A stretch of 64,000 nucleotides of DNA from Chryseobacterium gleum (GCF_900636535.1 NZ_LR134289.1:1736001-1800000), one strand, 5' to 3'. Shown: positions 15,904 through 24,954, counted from the first letter of the stretch. Numbers and translations are program-made. The notes: generated from the sequence alone by a model not told the origin.

Positions 15904-16096
15904 TCAACTTTATTCTTTCCTATTTTTTGTTAAAGTAAAAATATTAAGAAAAAATTGTTAAGGGAAATAATTCGCCTTAATTTGTGTGATTTTTAACGCA
16001 AAAGACGCAAAGTTTTTATATTAATTCCATGTTTTCGTTCGCAAGGGCGTTTCACTCAGCAATAGATCAATTTATACCCTAACCGAACAAAGTAAT

Positions 16097-16227
16097 TTGA
16101 ACCATTAAGATTTTTGAAGGGATGAAGAATTATTAAGGCAACAGCTAAAGCTATTATGAAGAATGCCTTATTCATCAGCGATGAATCTTAACTTTTCTTA
16201 CAATCTTTATTATTCTTAATGGTTTAA
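16097..16227. repeat. MITE-like element with terminal inverted repeats
   Basis: About 131 bp bounded by TTGAACCATTAAGA (16097-16110) and TCTTAATGGTTTAA (16214-16227), near-perfect inverted ends. The interior has AAGGCA/TGCCTT arms as well. No coding capacity. It lies in the 15904-16354 gap between the SGNH and barstar-like genes. Confidence 0.7.
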
Positions 16228-16242
16228 AATGTATTCTGCTTT

Positions 16243-16319
16243 TTGACGCAAAGATATTATCGCTATTCTTTTGATTCAAGGAAGCAAAGAGAGAATCAAC
16301 AAGTTGATTTGATGAAGCT
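16243..16319. repeat. Diverged intergenic repeat, copy B
   Basis: GACGCAAAG, then AAGCAAAGA with nearby GAATC, then TTGATTTGATGAAGCT (16304-16319). The elements and their order match 1354-1434. No gene here. Confidence 0.5.
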
Positions 16320-16354
16320 AGCTGGAAAAAATTCCGCTCATTACTCATTACTCA

Positions 16355-16735
16355 TCATTCTAATGTCAGTGTAATATTCTTATGTGATTCTATAATTTCC
16401 ATCAGAATTTCAAAAAGCGTTTGCCCTTTTCCTTCCAATAGATCATCTAATTTCTGTTGGATTAATTTTATGTTGAAAGGTTGTCCCTGTCTGATTTTAT
16501 TTTCGTAGAATTCATGGGTAGCAGCAAAGCCTAAGTCTTTTTTTGATTTTTTTGATTCTTTCCAGATGATTTCAATTTCTTCTTTATTTTCGAATACACC
16601 AAAACCACCGTAGAGAATGTCATCAAAACCATCTAGTGTTCCAACTTTCCAATCAACATCTTTCATCAGAACGCTTGAAGCTTCTTCATAGAAACTGTCT
16701 AAAGACGAAAAATGACCGCCATGGATGACGATCAT
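16355..16735 (-). CDS. Barstar-like ribonuclease inhibitor family protein
   Basis: About 126 residues. MIVIHGGHFSSLDSFYEEASSVL and WKVGTLDGFDDILYGGFG match the barstar fold, in which a small acidic protein covers the active site of a barnase-type RNase. I chose the ATG at 16733-16735; a GTG at 16766-16768 would lie inside purL. The stop of purL is 13 nt upstream, so the two are probably co-transcribed. No barnase-like gene is seen in this window, so it may act on a secreted or foreign RNase, or have another binding role. Confidence 0.8.
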   Translation of the reverse strand: MIVIHGGHFSSLDSFYEEASSVLMKDVDWKVGTLDGFDDILYGGFGVFENKEEIEIIWKESKKSKKDLGFAATHEFYENKIRQGQPFNIKLIQQKLDDLLEGKGQTLFEILMEIIESHKNITLTLE

Positions 16736-16748
16736 TTTTCTTGTATTG

Positions 16749-19700
16749 TTATTTGAAGTATTCAACACCGTTTTTGAATATGTTGTGATAATTCGCGGTT
16801 GGTATATTTTTCATGAGACCTTCAGCAAATCGTTCCGGGTGTCCCATTCTTCCGTAGATTTTTCCACATGGGCTGGTGATTCCTTCGATTCCGAATAATG
16901 AGTTATTCGGGTTAAACGGCATTCCGTGTGCAATGTTTCCGTCAAGATCTATGTATTGGGTGGCAATCTGCCCATTTTCATACAATTTCCTGATTTCTTC
17001 TTCTGAAGCCATGAAACGACCTTCTCCGTGAGAAATTGGAATAGTGAAAGTCTGATCTTTCATTCCTTTTAACCAAGGGCTTTCATCATTCACTACTTTC
17101 ACAGTAACCATTTGAGAAATATGTCTTCTGATCGCATTGTGAGCTAACGTTGGAGAGTTTTCATCCAAATCCTTGATTCTTCCGTAAGGCAGCAATCCTG
17201 ATTTCACAAGTGCCTGGAATCCGTTACAGATCCCGATGATCATCCCGTCTCTGTCTAATAATTCATGAACTGCATTTTTCATTTTCTCGTTTTTCAGAAC
17301 GTTGACAATGAATTTTGCAGAACCATCCGGTTCATCACCAGCAGAGAAGCCTCCGGAGAATGCCAGAATCTGAGAGGTTCTGATCTCTTCTACCCACGCA
17401 TCAATACTTTCATCCAATAGCTGGTGATTGATATTGATCAATGGCAGGCTGCTTACTACAGCTCCTTCTTTCTGGAATGCATTCAGTGTATCATACTCAC
17501 AGTTTGTTCCCGGGAATACCGGAGCAAATACTTTTGGCTGAGCAATTCCGTGTTTTTTAATGATAATATTTCTTGGGTTGACAGAGTTGTGCTTAGCATC
17601 AATTTCAACCGTGATCTTTTCTTTTTCTACTGTCGGGAAGAGATTCTCGAAAGTACCAGTAAAACTGGATTCGAGATTTGAAATTTGAAATTTGAAATTG
17701 TTGATGCTCAAAATTTCATCATCAACTACTTTTCCAATCAACTGAAGGTTTACAGCACTTAATTCTTCTTTTGCTTCAATAATTAAGCTACCGATATTTT
17801 TCGCTAATAAAACATTTTCATCGGCATTGATCTCGGCACCTAATCTGTTTCCGAAGCTCATTTTTGCTAAAGCTACAGCCAAACCTCCTTCTTTCACTGT
17901 TTTCACAGAAACAATTTTTCCTGCTTTGATATTTTCAAAAATGAATTCAAAAACTTCTTTTAAAGCATCATAGTTTGGAAGTCCGCTTTCCTGAGCAACG
18001 TGATTGAAGAAATACAGTTTGTTTCCTGCGTTTTTCAATTCAGGAGAGATGATATTTTCTTTATCTCCGTTAGCACATGCAAAGGAAATCAGGGTTGGCG
18101 GAACATTCAGATCCTGGTAGGTTCCACTCATGGAATCTTTTCCTCCGATCGCTGCAAGACCTAAATTGATTTGTGCATCATAAGCTCCTAAAAGTGATGC
18201 TAGAGGTTTACCCCATTTTTCAGGATTTTGCCCTAATTTTTCGAAGTATTCCTGAAAGCTTAATCTGATGTTTTTATAATCACCTCCCATCGCTACAATC
18301 TTCGCTACACTCTCTACTACGGCGTAAGATGACCCTAACAGGGAGTTTTGTTTTGAGATTTCAGCATCAAATCCCCAGCTTGCCAGAGAAACGGTTTTAA
18401 TATCTTTTGCTCCTAAGATCGGTAGTGTCTGTACACTTCCTTCCATCAGGGTCTGCTGGTATTTTCCACCTAAAGGCATTGCTACTGTAGTAGCTCCAAT
18501 TGAAGAGTCGAACATTTCAAGTAGTCCTTTCTGGGAAGCTACGTTTTTATCTTTTAAGATGTTCAGGAAGTTTTCTGCTGTGAAAGCTTTTGTTTCTTCT
18601 TTTACTTCTTCAAGGTGAGTGATTTTCACTTCCTGAGATTTTGAACATCCGTTGGTATCTAAGAAAGCTCTTGAAAGGTCTACAATTTTGTCTCCTTTCC
18701 AGAACATCTGCATTCTTCCGGAATCTGTCACTTTTGCTACTTCTACGGCAACAATGTTTTCAGCTTCACAGAATTTAATGAATTTTTCTTTATCCTGAGG
18801 ATCCACAACTACCGCCATTCTTTCCTGAGATTCGGAAATAGCCAGTTCTGTTCCGTTTAATCCTTCGTATTTTAATGGTAATACGTCAAGGTTTACTTCC
18901 AAAGAGTCTGCAATTTCACCAATTGCCACAGAAACACCTCCTGCTCCGAAGTCATTTGATTTTTTGATCAGCTTCGTTACTTCAGGATTTCTGAATAGTC
19001 TCTGGATTTTACGTTCCTCTACGGCATTTCCTTTCTGAACTTCTGAGCTCATGGTGTGGATGGAAGTTTCGTCCTGTTCTTTTGAACTTCCGCTTGCTCC
19101 TCCTACACCATCACGGCCTGTTGCACCTCCCAAAATGATGATTGAATCACCACTGGCAGGTTTCTCACGTCTTACCCAATCTACAGGAACAGCTCCGGTA
19201 ACGAAACCAACTTCCATTCTCTTGGCTTTATAGCCTTCGTCATAGATTTCAGAAACCATCGTAGTAGCAAGACCAATCTGGTTACCGTAAGATGAATAGC
19301 CGTTGGCAGCCTGCTTCGTAATGGTTTTCTGGGGTAATTTGCCCGGTAATGTTTTGTCAACAGATTCCAAAACGTCTGCAGCTCCCGTTAATCTCATAGC
19401 CTGGAAAACGAAAGATCTTCCGGATAAAGGATCTCTGATTGCACCTCCTAAGCAAGTAGAAGCACCTCCGAAAGGCTCAATTTCCGTTGGGTGATTGTGC
19501 GTTTCGTTTTTGAATAATAAATACCAGGGTTCTTTTTTACCGTCATATTCTGCTTCGATCTGAATGGTACATGCATTAATCTCATCAGAAATTACAAGGT
19601 TTTCAAGATTCCCTGTTTTATGGAAATATTTACCGCATACTGTTGCCAGATCCATTAAAGAAATCGGCTTCAGCTCACGGCCTAAGAATTTTCTTTTTTC

Positions 19701-20444
19701 GATATAATCATTGAAAATAGTTTCCAATGTGTGTTTGAACTTACCTTCAAACTGAATGTCTGACAATTCTGTTTCGAATGTCGTGTGACGACAATGGTCG
19801 CTCCAATACGTGTCTAATACTTTTAATTCTGTTTCCGTAGGATTTCTTTCTTCAGTTTTGAAATATTCCTGAATAAATTTCAGGTCATCTAATCCTAATG
19901 CAAAACCATGGTCGTTATAGAAACTTTCAAGTTCTGCATCATTGAAATTAATGAAGTTTTCGTGAATAATTACTTTTGACGGCGTTTCTTCTGCAGGAAT
20001 ATCCAGAATGGATAAGTCTTTTTCCTGAGATTCCACTTTGTTGATCAAAAGGTCTTTGATTTTAACCAAATCTGCTTCAGAAACTCCTTCAAATTCGATC
20101 AGCTTTCCACTTCTTACTTTTGATTTTTCATTTTCAGTCAGCAAAGCGATACACTGCTGCGCAGAGTCTGCTCTCTGATCATACTGTCCCGGTAAAAATT
20201 CCATTCCGAAATGAATAGACTTTGCAGGGTTTTCTGTATGTAAAATATCAGTAACAGGGTCTACGAAAGTGTTGTTCACCACTTTTTCAAATTCTCCGTC
20301 ATTCAGGTTGAAAATATCATATACATTATATACTTTCACACTTTGAACTGCCGGAACCACCGCTTTTACTTCATCAAAAATTTTTGGACTTTCAACATCG
20401 AAAATTCCTCTTTTTTCTACGAAAATTCTTTTGTTATTAGACAT
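16749..20444 (-). CDS. purL: Phosphoribosylformylglycinamidine synthase, single-chain type
   Basis: 1231 residues, the long form in which the synthetase and glutaminase are fused. It converts FGAR and glutamine to FGAM in step four of de novo purine synthesis (cytosol). The middle contains the ATP and substrate sites, with HNHPTEIEPFGGASTCLGGAIRD and GGKDSMSG motifs. The C-terminal class I glutaminase domain (about 975-1231) has the nucleophile Cys in GICNGFQALV (near residue 1070) and the ISHGEGRF segment (near 1138). The barstar-like gene follows 13 nt later; purB is nearby on the same strand, with the WG-repeat gene between. Confidence 0.97.
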   Translation of the reverse strand: MSNNKRIFVEKRGIFDVESPKIFDEVKAVVPAVQSVKVYNVYDIFNLNDGEFEKVVNNTFVDPVTDILHTENPAKSIHFGMEFLPGQYDQRADSAQQCIALLTENEKSKVRSGKLIEFEGVSEADLVKIKDLLINKVESQEKDLSILDIPAEETPSKVIIHENFINFNDAELESFYNDHGFALGLDDLKFIQEYFKTEERNPTETELKVLDTYWSDHCRHTTFETELSDIQFEGKFKHTLETIFNDYIEKRKFLGRELKPISLMDLATVCGKYFHKTGNLENLVISDEINACTIQIEAEYDGKKEPWYLLFKNETHNHPTEIEPFGGASTCLGGAIRDPLSGRSFVFQAMRLTGAADVLESVDKTLPGKLPQKTITKQAANGYSSYGNQIGLATTMVSEIYDEGYKAKRMEVGFVTGAVPVDWVRREKPASGDSIIILGGATGRDGVGGASGSSKEQDETSIHTMSSEVQKGNAVEERKIQRLFRNPEVTKLIKKSNDFGAGGVSVAIGEIADSLEVNLDVLPLKYEGLNGTELAISESQERMAVVVDPQDKEKFIKFCEAENIVAVEVAKVTDSGRMQMFWKGDKIVDLSRAFLDTNGCSKSQEVKITHLEEVKEETKAFTAENFLNILKDKNVASQKGLLEMFDSSIGATTVAMPLGGKYQQTLMEGSVQTLPILGAKDIKTVSLASWGFDAEISKQNSLLGSSYAVVESVAKIVAMGGDYKNIRLSFQEYFEKLGQNPEKWGKPLASLLGAYDAQINLGLAAIGGKDSMSGTYQDLNVPPTLISFACANGDKENIISPELKNAGNKLYFFNHVAQESGLPNYDALKEVFEFIFENIKAGKIVSVKTVKEGGLAVALAKMSFGNRLGAEINADENVLLAKNIGSLIIEAKEELSAVNLQLIGKVVDDEILSINNFKFQISNLESSFTGTFENLFPTVEKEKITVEIDAKHNSVNPRNIIIKKHGIAQPKVFAPVFPGTNCEYDTLNAFQKEGAVVSSLPLININHQLLDESIDAWVEEIRTSQILAFSGGFSAGDEPDGSAKFIVNVLKNEKMKNAVHELLDRDGMIIGICNGFQALVKSGLLPYGRIKDLDENSPTLAHNAIRRHISQMVTVKVVNDESPWLKGMKDQTFTIPISHGEGRFMASEEEIRKLYENGQIATQYIDLDGNIAHGMPFNPNNSLFGIEGITSPCGKIYGRMGHPERFAEGLMKNIPTANYHNIFKNGVEYFK

Positions 20445-20570
20445 TAGATGTCAGATTTTTAATATTAGATTTATTTTTTCTTTTTACTTTTTCTGAGTTA
20501 AAGTTTTTTCTTTAAACCCATTATATTGAAAATTTTTGAAAGAGATTTTCCCTCCAACCATTATTCCGTA

Positions 20571-20578
20571 CAAATTTA
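20571..20578 (-). promoter_or_regulatory. -7 promoter element of purL
   Basis: TAAATTTG on the minus strand matches TAnnTTTG. A TTG lies 22 nt further upstream. It would give a leader of roughly 120 nt before the ATG at 20444. No purine riboswitch aptamer was recognised in that leader. Confidence 0.45.
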
Positions 20579-20632
20579 AAGGAATAAGTCGTATTTTCTT
20601 CAACTTTGAACCCTGGAATTTCCAATTTTATC

Positions 20633-21613
20633 TTATTTGTTGATAAACTTATTGGGATTATCCGGATTCTCCTTCTGAAAGTCTTCTGCATTTTTTATTT
20701 CTTCCTTAAGCCAGCGTTCAAAAGGAACTTTCTTTCCATTAAAATCCTCAATGGCATAAAATGTTTTTCCATCTTCTGAGACCAGGAACTTGAAGCTGTA
20801 AAGCATATCCAAATCTTTCTTCCTGTCATTATAAGTATTCACCTGGTAATAAGAGAAGTTTTCTTTTGGTCTCTCTACGATTTCAAAAAACAGATTCTTT
20901 TCCTTTTCAGATAATTTGTCATAAAAATTTACATAATAAAGATCTGACAGTTTTTTCTTCTGCTTTTCAAAGAACTGAAGGATACTCTTCTCCTTTTCAT
21001 TGTACTGAAACGGATTCGGGTAGTATTTCCCGTCTATTTCAACATCCTTTTCTGATGGTTTTGCCAATGGCTGAACAATTTGTCCTTTGACATTCATCAC
21101 TCCCCATTTCCCACCTACAATTGCTCTATGCTCATCTCCGGTTTTCTCCCAGTCACAACCGTCACAAAACGCTGCGTATCCATAATTAAAAGGAGCAACG
21201 AAATCATGTTCAGCTTCAATAACTGTTTTTGCATTTCTGTCTACAAATCCTACCTTTCCGTTTTTAACGAATCTTCTCAGCCCTTCAGAGAAATAATCTG
21301 CTCCATTGTCATAAGAATAGGGCTGGTAAAGTAGATTTCCTTTTCTGTCAAAAACAACTCCCCAGGAATTTTTCTCAATTTTACTTTTATTAGCCAGAGA
21401 AGAATCAAAAAAAACAGTATTATTTGTACACTCAACAATTTCGTTGTCTTTCATTCCTGTAAGATTAATAAACTGCGCCGGAATAATAATCTCTCCTTTT
21501 TGATTTTTCACTCCCACCAAACTGTCCTTGGAAATAAAATATTTTAACACCTCTTTTTCCTGAGAAAAAGACATGACTGGCATCAATAAAATGGTCAAAA
21601 ACAGTTTTTTCAT
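20633..21613 (-). CDS. Secreted WG-repeat protein
   Basis: About 326 residues. Signal peptide MKKLFLTILLMPVMSFSQ, then WG-type repeats such as KNSWGVVFDRKGNLLYQP, VGFVDRNAKTVIE and KWGVMNVKGQIVQP, which build beta structure used for protein binding. The C-terminal half is charged, with no recognised domain. I chose the ATG at 21611-21613 because it starts the signal peptide; the ATG at 21653-21655 would fall in the terminator hairpin downstream of purB and precede an unlikely extension. Function unknown; envelope location likely. Confidence 0.82.
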   Translation of the reverse strand: MKKLFLTILLMPVMSFSQEKEVLKYFISKDSLVGVKNQKGEIIIPAQFINLTGMKDNEIVECTNNTVFFDSSLANKSKIEKNSWGVVFDRKGNLLYQPYSYDNGADYFSEGLRRFVKNGKVGFVDRNAKTVIEAEHDFVAPFNYGYAAFCDGCDWEKTGDEHRAIVGGKWGVMNVKGQIVQPLAKPSEKDVEIDGKYYPNPFQYNEKEKSILQFFEKQKKKLSDLYYVNFYDKLSEKEKNLFFEIVERPKENFSYYQVNTYNDRKKDLDMLYSFKFLVSEDGKTFYAIEDFNGKKVPFERWLKEEIKNAEDFQKENPDNPNKFINK

Positions 21614-21632
21614 AGTTGAGGCTGGAAATAAA

Positions 21633-21657
21633 ATATGCAGCCCAAAAGACTGCATAT
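21633..21657 (-). terminator. Terminator of purB
   Basis: On the minus strand ATATGCAG pairs with CTGCATAT across a 9-nt loop, followed by TTTATTT. It begins 4 nt after the purB stop, separating it from the WG-repeat gene. Confidence 0.7.
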
Positions 21658-21661
21658 TGTT

Positions 21662-23089
21662 TTATACTTTAAGATCAGCTTCCAATCCTATTAAGTCTTT
21701 GTTTTGGTCTATAATCGGCTGCACTTCATTTTTGATGAATTCCTCCGTCTGAATCGGCGCGAAACCAATAAAGTTTTTAGGATCTAAAACTTCTTTCAGT
21801 TTTGATTTGTCCAGTTTTAAAGAGTTATCATTTAAGATTCTCTCTATAAGGTCGTTTTCTTTTCCTTCTTCTTTCACTTTTTTGGAAGCTTCCATAGAAT
21901 GAACTCTGATTACCTCGTGGATTTCCTGACGGTCACCACCAGCTTTTACTTCTTCCATGATGATGTATTCTGTCGCCATGAAAGGAAGCTCTTCCATAAT
22001 ATGTTTGTTGATTCTGTTCGGATATACTACGATTCCGTTCAGGATATTGTTCCAGATTAACAGAATAGCATCAACAGCTAAGAATGCCTGAGGAATGGTT
22101 AATCTCTTGTTGGCAGAGTCATCCAATGTTCTTTCGAACCATTGTGTAGAAGCTACCATGGCAGAACTTGTTGTCAGAGACATTACATATTTTGCCAATG
22201 CCCCGATTCTTTCGCTTCTCATTGGGTTACGTTTGTAGGCCATTGCCGATGAACCGATCTGGTTTTTCTCGAATGGCTCTTCAATTTCTTTAAGGTTCTG
22301 AAGTAAACGTAAATCGTTTGTGAATTTATGCGCAGATTGTGCAATATTTCCTAATAAAGCAACAACTTTCGCATCAATTTTTCTGTCGTAAGTCTGTCCG
22401 GAAACCCCGAAAACCTTATCAAAGCCAAATCTTTTTGAAAGTTCTTTATCTAAGTGTTTTACTTTGGAATAATCACCGTTGAAAAGTTCAAGGAAACTTG
22501 CAGCCGTTCCTGTAGTTCCTTTTACTCCTCTGAAACGAAGGGTTTCAAGGAAGAAATCCAGTTCTTCGATGTCAAGAACCAAACTCTGTAACCAAAGCGT
22601 AGCTCTTTTTCCAACAGTTGTCAACTGAGCCGGCTGGAAGTGTGTGAATCCTAAAGTCGGAAGGTCTTTATACTGAATAGCAAAGTCTGCTAAATTTTTC
22701 ATTACGTTAACCAACTTTTTCTTTAGGATTAAAAGCCCGTCACGGATCTGAATTAAGTCCGTATTGTCTCCTACAAAAGCTGAAGTAGCTCCAAGGTGGA
22801 TAATTCCTTTTGCTGAAGGCGCCACATCCCCGTAAGCGTGAACGTGAGCCATTACATCATGACGGAATTTTTTCTCATACTCTGCTGCTTTCTCATAATC
22901 GATGTTTTCAGCATTAGCTTTTAACTCAGCGATCTGCTCGTCTGTAATTTCAAGTCCAAGGTCTTTTTCGATTTCAGCAAGAGCTATCCAAAGCTTTCTC
23001 CAATTCTGGAATTTGTTATTGTGTGAGAAGTTAAATAACATTTCTTCACTGGAGTAGCGCTCTTCCAATGGATTTTTGTAGGAATTCAT
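21662..23089 (-). CDS. purB: Adenylosuccinate lyase
   Basis: 475 residues, standard for the homotetrameric enzyme that removes fumarate from SAICAR and adenylosuccinate, both purine pathway steps. The fumarase/aspartase superfamily signature is clear in GSSAMAYKRNPMRSE (about residue 280). The catalytic His region is seen in GAKSAH/TLGFTHFQPAQLTTVGKR (about 145-165). Start ATG at 23087-23089 gives MNSYKNPLEERYSSEEM, typical of PurB N-termini. A TATTTTTG promoter element precedes it, so it is transcribed separately from the upstream peptide gene. Confidence 0.97.
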   Translation of the reverse strand: MNSYKNPLEERYSSEEMLFNFSHNNKFQNWRKLWIALAEIEKDLGLEITDEQIAELKANAENIDYEKAAEYEKKFRHDVMAHVHAYGDVAPSAKGIIHLGATSAFVGDNTDLIQIRDGLLILKKKLVNVMKNLADFAIQYKDLPTLGFTHFQPAQLTTVGKRATLWLQSLVLDIEELDFFLETLRFRGVKGTTGTAASFLELFNGDYSKVKHLDKELSKRFGFDKVFGVSGQTYDRKIDAKVVALLGNIAQSAHKFTNDLRLLQNLKEIEEPFEKNQIGSSAMAYKRNPMRSERIGALAKYVMSLTTSSAMVASTQWFERTLDDSANKRLTIPQAFLAVDAILLIWNNILNGIVVYPNRINKHIMEELPFMATEYIIMEEVKAGGDRQEIHEVIRVHSMEASKKVKEEGKENDLIERILNDNSLKLDKSKLKEVLDPKNFIGFAPIQTEEFIKNEVQPIIDQNKDLIGLEADLKV

Positions 23090-23113
23090 TCGTTCTTTTA
23101 CTTTTTAGATGTA

Positions 23114-23121
23114 CAAAAATA
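23114..23121 (-). promoter_or_regulatory. -7 promoter element of purB
   Basis: TATTTTTG on the minus strand matches TAnnTTTG; TTTC lies 19 nt further upstream, the ideal spacing for the -33 box. It is 24 nt from the purB ATG. Confidence 0.6.
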
Positions 23122-23180
23122 CGGTTTTTCAGTGAGAGTTGAAAATCCAGATTTGATGATTTTCATTCATGATTTTTACT

Positions 23181-23407
23181 TATACTTTTGCCTTGAAATC
23201 GAAGATTCGACGTAGTCAAACAAAAGTATACAAAAGTTCAAGACGGGAATCATTCGCTAAAAATTGGAATGTACTCCTAAAATTTCCAAACCCGCATGGA
23301 TCATTCGGTTCTGCTTCGGTTCCAAATACATCCCATGCTCAGACAGTGGAAATTTTTTAACGGATTACATCCAAATTTTCTTAACGCTACTGATTCCTAA
23401 GTCGATT
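23181..23407. repeat. Dispersed repeat, copy 2 (about 227 bp)
   Basis: Same order and sequence blocks as 12057-12261. The terminal stem here is ATACTTTTG (23182-23190) with CAAAAGTAT (23221-23229) around a longer loop that contains its own small hairpin, CGAAGATTCG. The G-C pair replaces an A-T pair of copy 1. It ends at AAGTCGATT. It explains most of the 23090-23472 gap; no coding frame is convincing. Confidence 0.85.
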
Positions 23408-23421
23408 GATAGTGAGCACAT

Positions 23422-23452
23422 AAAAAAAGCTATCCCATTTCTGAGACAGCCT
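23422..23452 (-). terminator. Terminator of the bacteriocin-like peptide gene
   Basis: On the minus strand AGGCTGTCTC pairs (with G-U pairs) with GGGATAGCTT, followed by TTTTTT. It starts 20 nt after the peptide's stop codon. Confidence 0.7.
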
Positions 23453-23472
23453 GTTTTACTATTTTTAATTAG

Positions 23473-23616
23473 TTAATCGATAATAAGTCCGCATGGTGAT
23501 CCTACGGGGATACATTTTTTTTCAAATGTACACCAGAAGTATCCTGCAAGACACATTGGGATCCCACCCTGAACGGTTTTTAATTCTCTTTTTGAAAGTT
23601 TTCTTAGATTTTTCAT
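23473..23616 (-). CDS. Double-glycine leader bacteriocin-like peptide
   Basis: 47 residues, too short for ordinary gene calls. ATG at 23614-23616, TAA at 23473-23475. The first 18 residues, MKNLRKLSKRELKTVQGG, are a charged leader with LxxxEL and a terminal Gly-Gly, the form cleaved by C39 peptidase-ABC exporters. The mature part would be 29 residues, hydrophobic with three cysteines (IPMCLAGYFWC ... KKC ... PC contains four in total: C22, C29, C36, C43). Similar leaders are common in Chryseobacterium. No exporter or modification enzyme lies beside it. Antimicrobial or signalling role is inferred. Confidence 0.82.
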   Translation of the reverse strand: MKNLRKLSKRELKTVQGGIPMCLAGYFWCTFEKKCIPVGSPCGLIID

Positions 23617-24180
23617 AGTAACATCTTTTTGATTTTTCTCCTACTCTATATGCTTTTCGGATTACGCTTTAATTTGGTAATACCAATATAGAGATTTTTG
23701 GAATACAAAAACATAACCTGTTCATTTTATAGAATTTACAAAGATTTTTATTAACTTTTGATGATCATTCTTCTATATTTAATATGTTTTTTAAAAAAAA
23801 GAAAATAAAAAACTCCGCTATTGCAGAGGTTTTGTTATAATTGTAAAGGGTATTAATTAATGTGTAAACGTCGAACAGTCAGCAGAAGGATTAGAAAAAT
23901 GTAATATCTTCATATGTCTCTGAGAATTTTAATTTTCTATTCATTAAAATTAACTTCATACAACCCGTATCGAAACTGTAGAAAAGTTATTTCTTTTTTT
24001 ATTTGGCTTTTTTAAACATTTTCTCGATGTTTTTACATTCATTATCAACTTTTGTTTTTTAGAAATCTATTCTATCCTTTGGTAATTATGCAGATCTTAT
24101 TTCTTAATAGCATTTTTATTAATTGTAAAAAAGAAAACAAGAGTAATCAAAATATATATAAGGTTGCTTTGGAGTTTTCA
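23617..24180. other. Gene-free stretch with the peptide promoter region
   Basis: No frame longer than about 30 codons is convincing here. The first 120 nt upstream of the peptide ATG contain TATATTGG, an imperfect -7 box. The stretch also holds a minus-strand terminator (23806-23829) well beyond the stop of the downstream-reading gene at 24181. Confidence 0.5.
23806..23829 (-). terminator. Isolated minus-strand terminator
   Basis: CTCTGC-AATA-GCGGAG (6 bp, one G-U) followed by TTTTTTA on the minus strand. The nearest upstream minus gene stops at 24181, leaving about 350 nt of transcript with no evident gene. Confidence 0.65.
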
Positions 24181-24954
24181 TCAATGGGTTACATTGGGCT
24201 TCATCATAAGAAACTGTTCTTTCAATTGCTTAATTTCTGAAACAATGTTTTTAAGATCTGAATTCTCTCCTTCTAATTTCTGTATTTTTCCCTGCTGGTC
24301 TTTTAACTGTCTTTCCTGTTTAATAGCATATAGAGTAAGTTCTTCAATTTTCTGTAATAATTTGATCTGAAATTCGCCAACGTTTACTCCTTCTTTTTCC
24401 ATTACCTTTGCAGAGGCTATTTCAGGAAGGTGCTTTTTCTCTTTAATATGTTTGGCTGCTTCTTCCAGATTAGGAAGATGATAGTTTTCTTCAAATACAA
24501 AATCAGCTGTCGGAGTTAAGGTTACTTTAACTTCCTTTGCTTCTACTTTTCCATTTAACGCCATATTACCATAAAAAATAGTTTTTTTATCCGCAGGATA
24601 AAAACTAACAATAGTATTATTGTAATCTTTTCCTATATAAAAATAATCTATACTGTCTTTAGGTCCTACCGCACCGAATTGTCCCATGTTATTTGAAACA
24701 GAGGTATCAACAAATCCATATCCTCTGGCCCAGTATGTATCATAAGATCTAATTGCGGCACCTAATACAGGTGCATTTCCAGATATTAAAAATCTATTTT
24801 GAATATCTAATGGAGCTTTAGGGGTACTTGCCCCAATTCCTACGTTAGTTGATGCAGGTGTTGAGGTCTGATTGACAGCACCTGCAGGTGTATATAACTG
24901 TGCAAAAGACAATTGAGCTGCTAAAATCCCTACAATGACTATTATTTTTTTCAT
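24181..24954 (-). CDS. Secreted tail-fibre-like protein with C-terminal coiled coil
   Basis: 257 residues. Signal peptide MKKIIVIVGILAAQLSFAQ, then NVGIGASTPKAPLDIQ, the start typical of Bacteroidota secreted proteins related to phage tail fibres. The C-terminal part has FEENYHLPNLEEAAKHIKEKKHLPEI with EGVNVGEFQIKLLQKIEELTLY, resembling the endosialidase-chaperone-like tail, and ends in a Lys/Glu-rich coiled coil (about 205-250). It probably trimerises at the cell surface. No phage genes are near, so this is a chromosomal family rather than a prophage. Function unknown. Confidence 0.8.
   Translation of the reverse strand: MKKIIVIVGILAAQLSFAQLYTPAGAVNQTSTPASTNVGIGASTPKAPLDIQNRFLISGNAPVLGAAIRSYDTYWARGYGFVDTSVSNNMGQFGAVGPKDSIDYFYIGKDYNNTIVSFYPADKKTIFYGNMALNGKVEAKEVKVTLTPTADFVFEENYHLPNLEEAAKHIKEKKHLPEIASAKVMEKEGVNVGEFQIKLLQKIEELTLYAIKQERQLKDQQGKIQKLEGENSDLKNIVSEIKQLKEQFLMMKPNVTH

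Noticed and set aside
23860..23990. Very short frames of 18-22 codons
   Set aside because: No leader, no ribosome-binding context and no family; too short to support.
24181..24954. Prophage tail-fibre gene
   Set aside because: The protein has a Sec signal peptide and no neighbouring phage structural, integrase or lysis genes.
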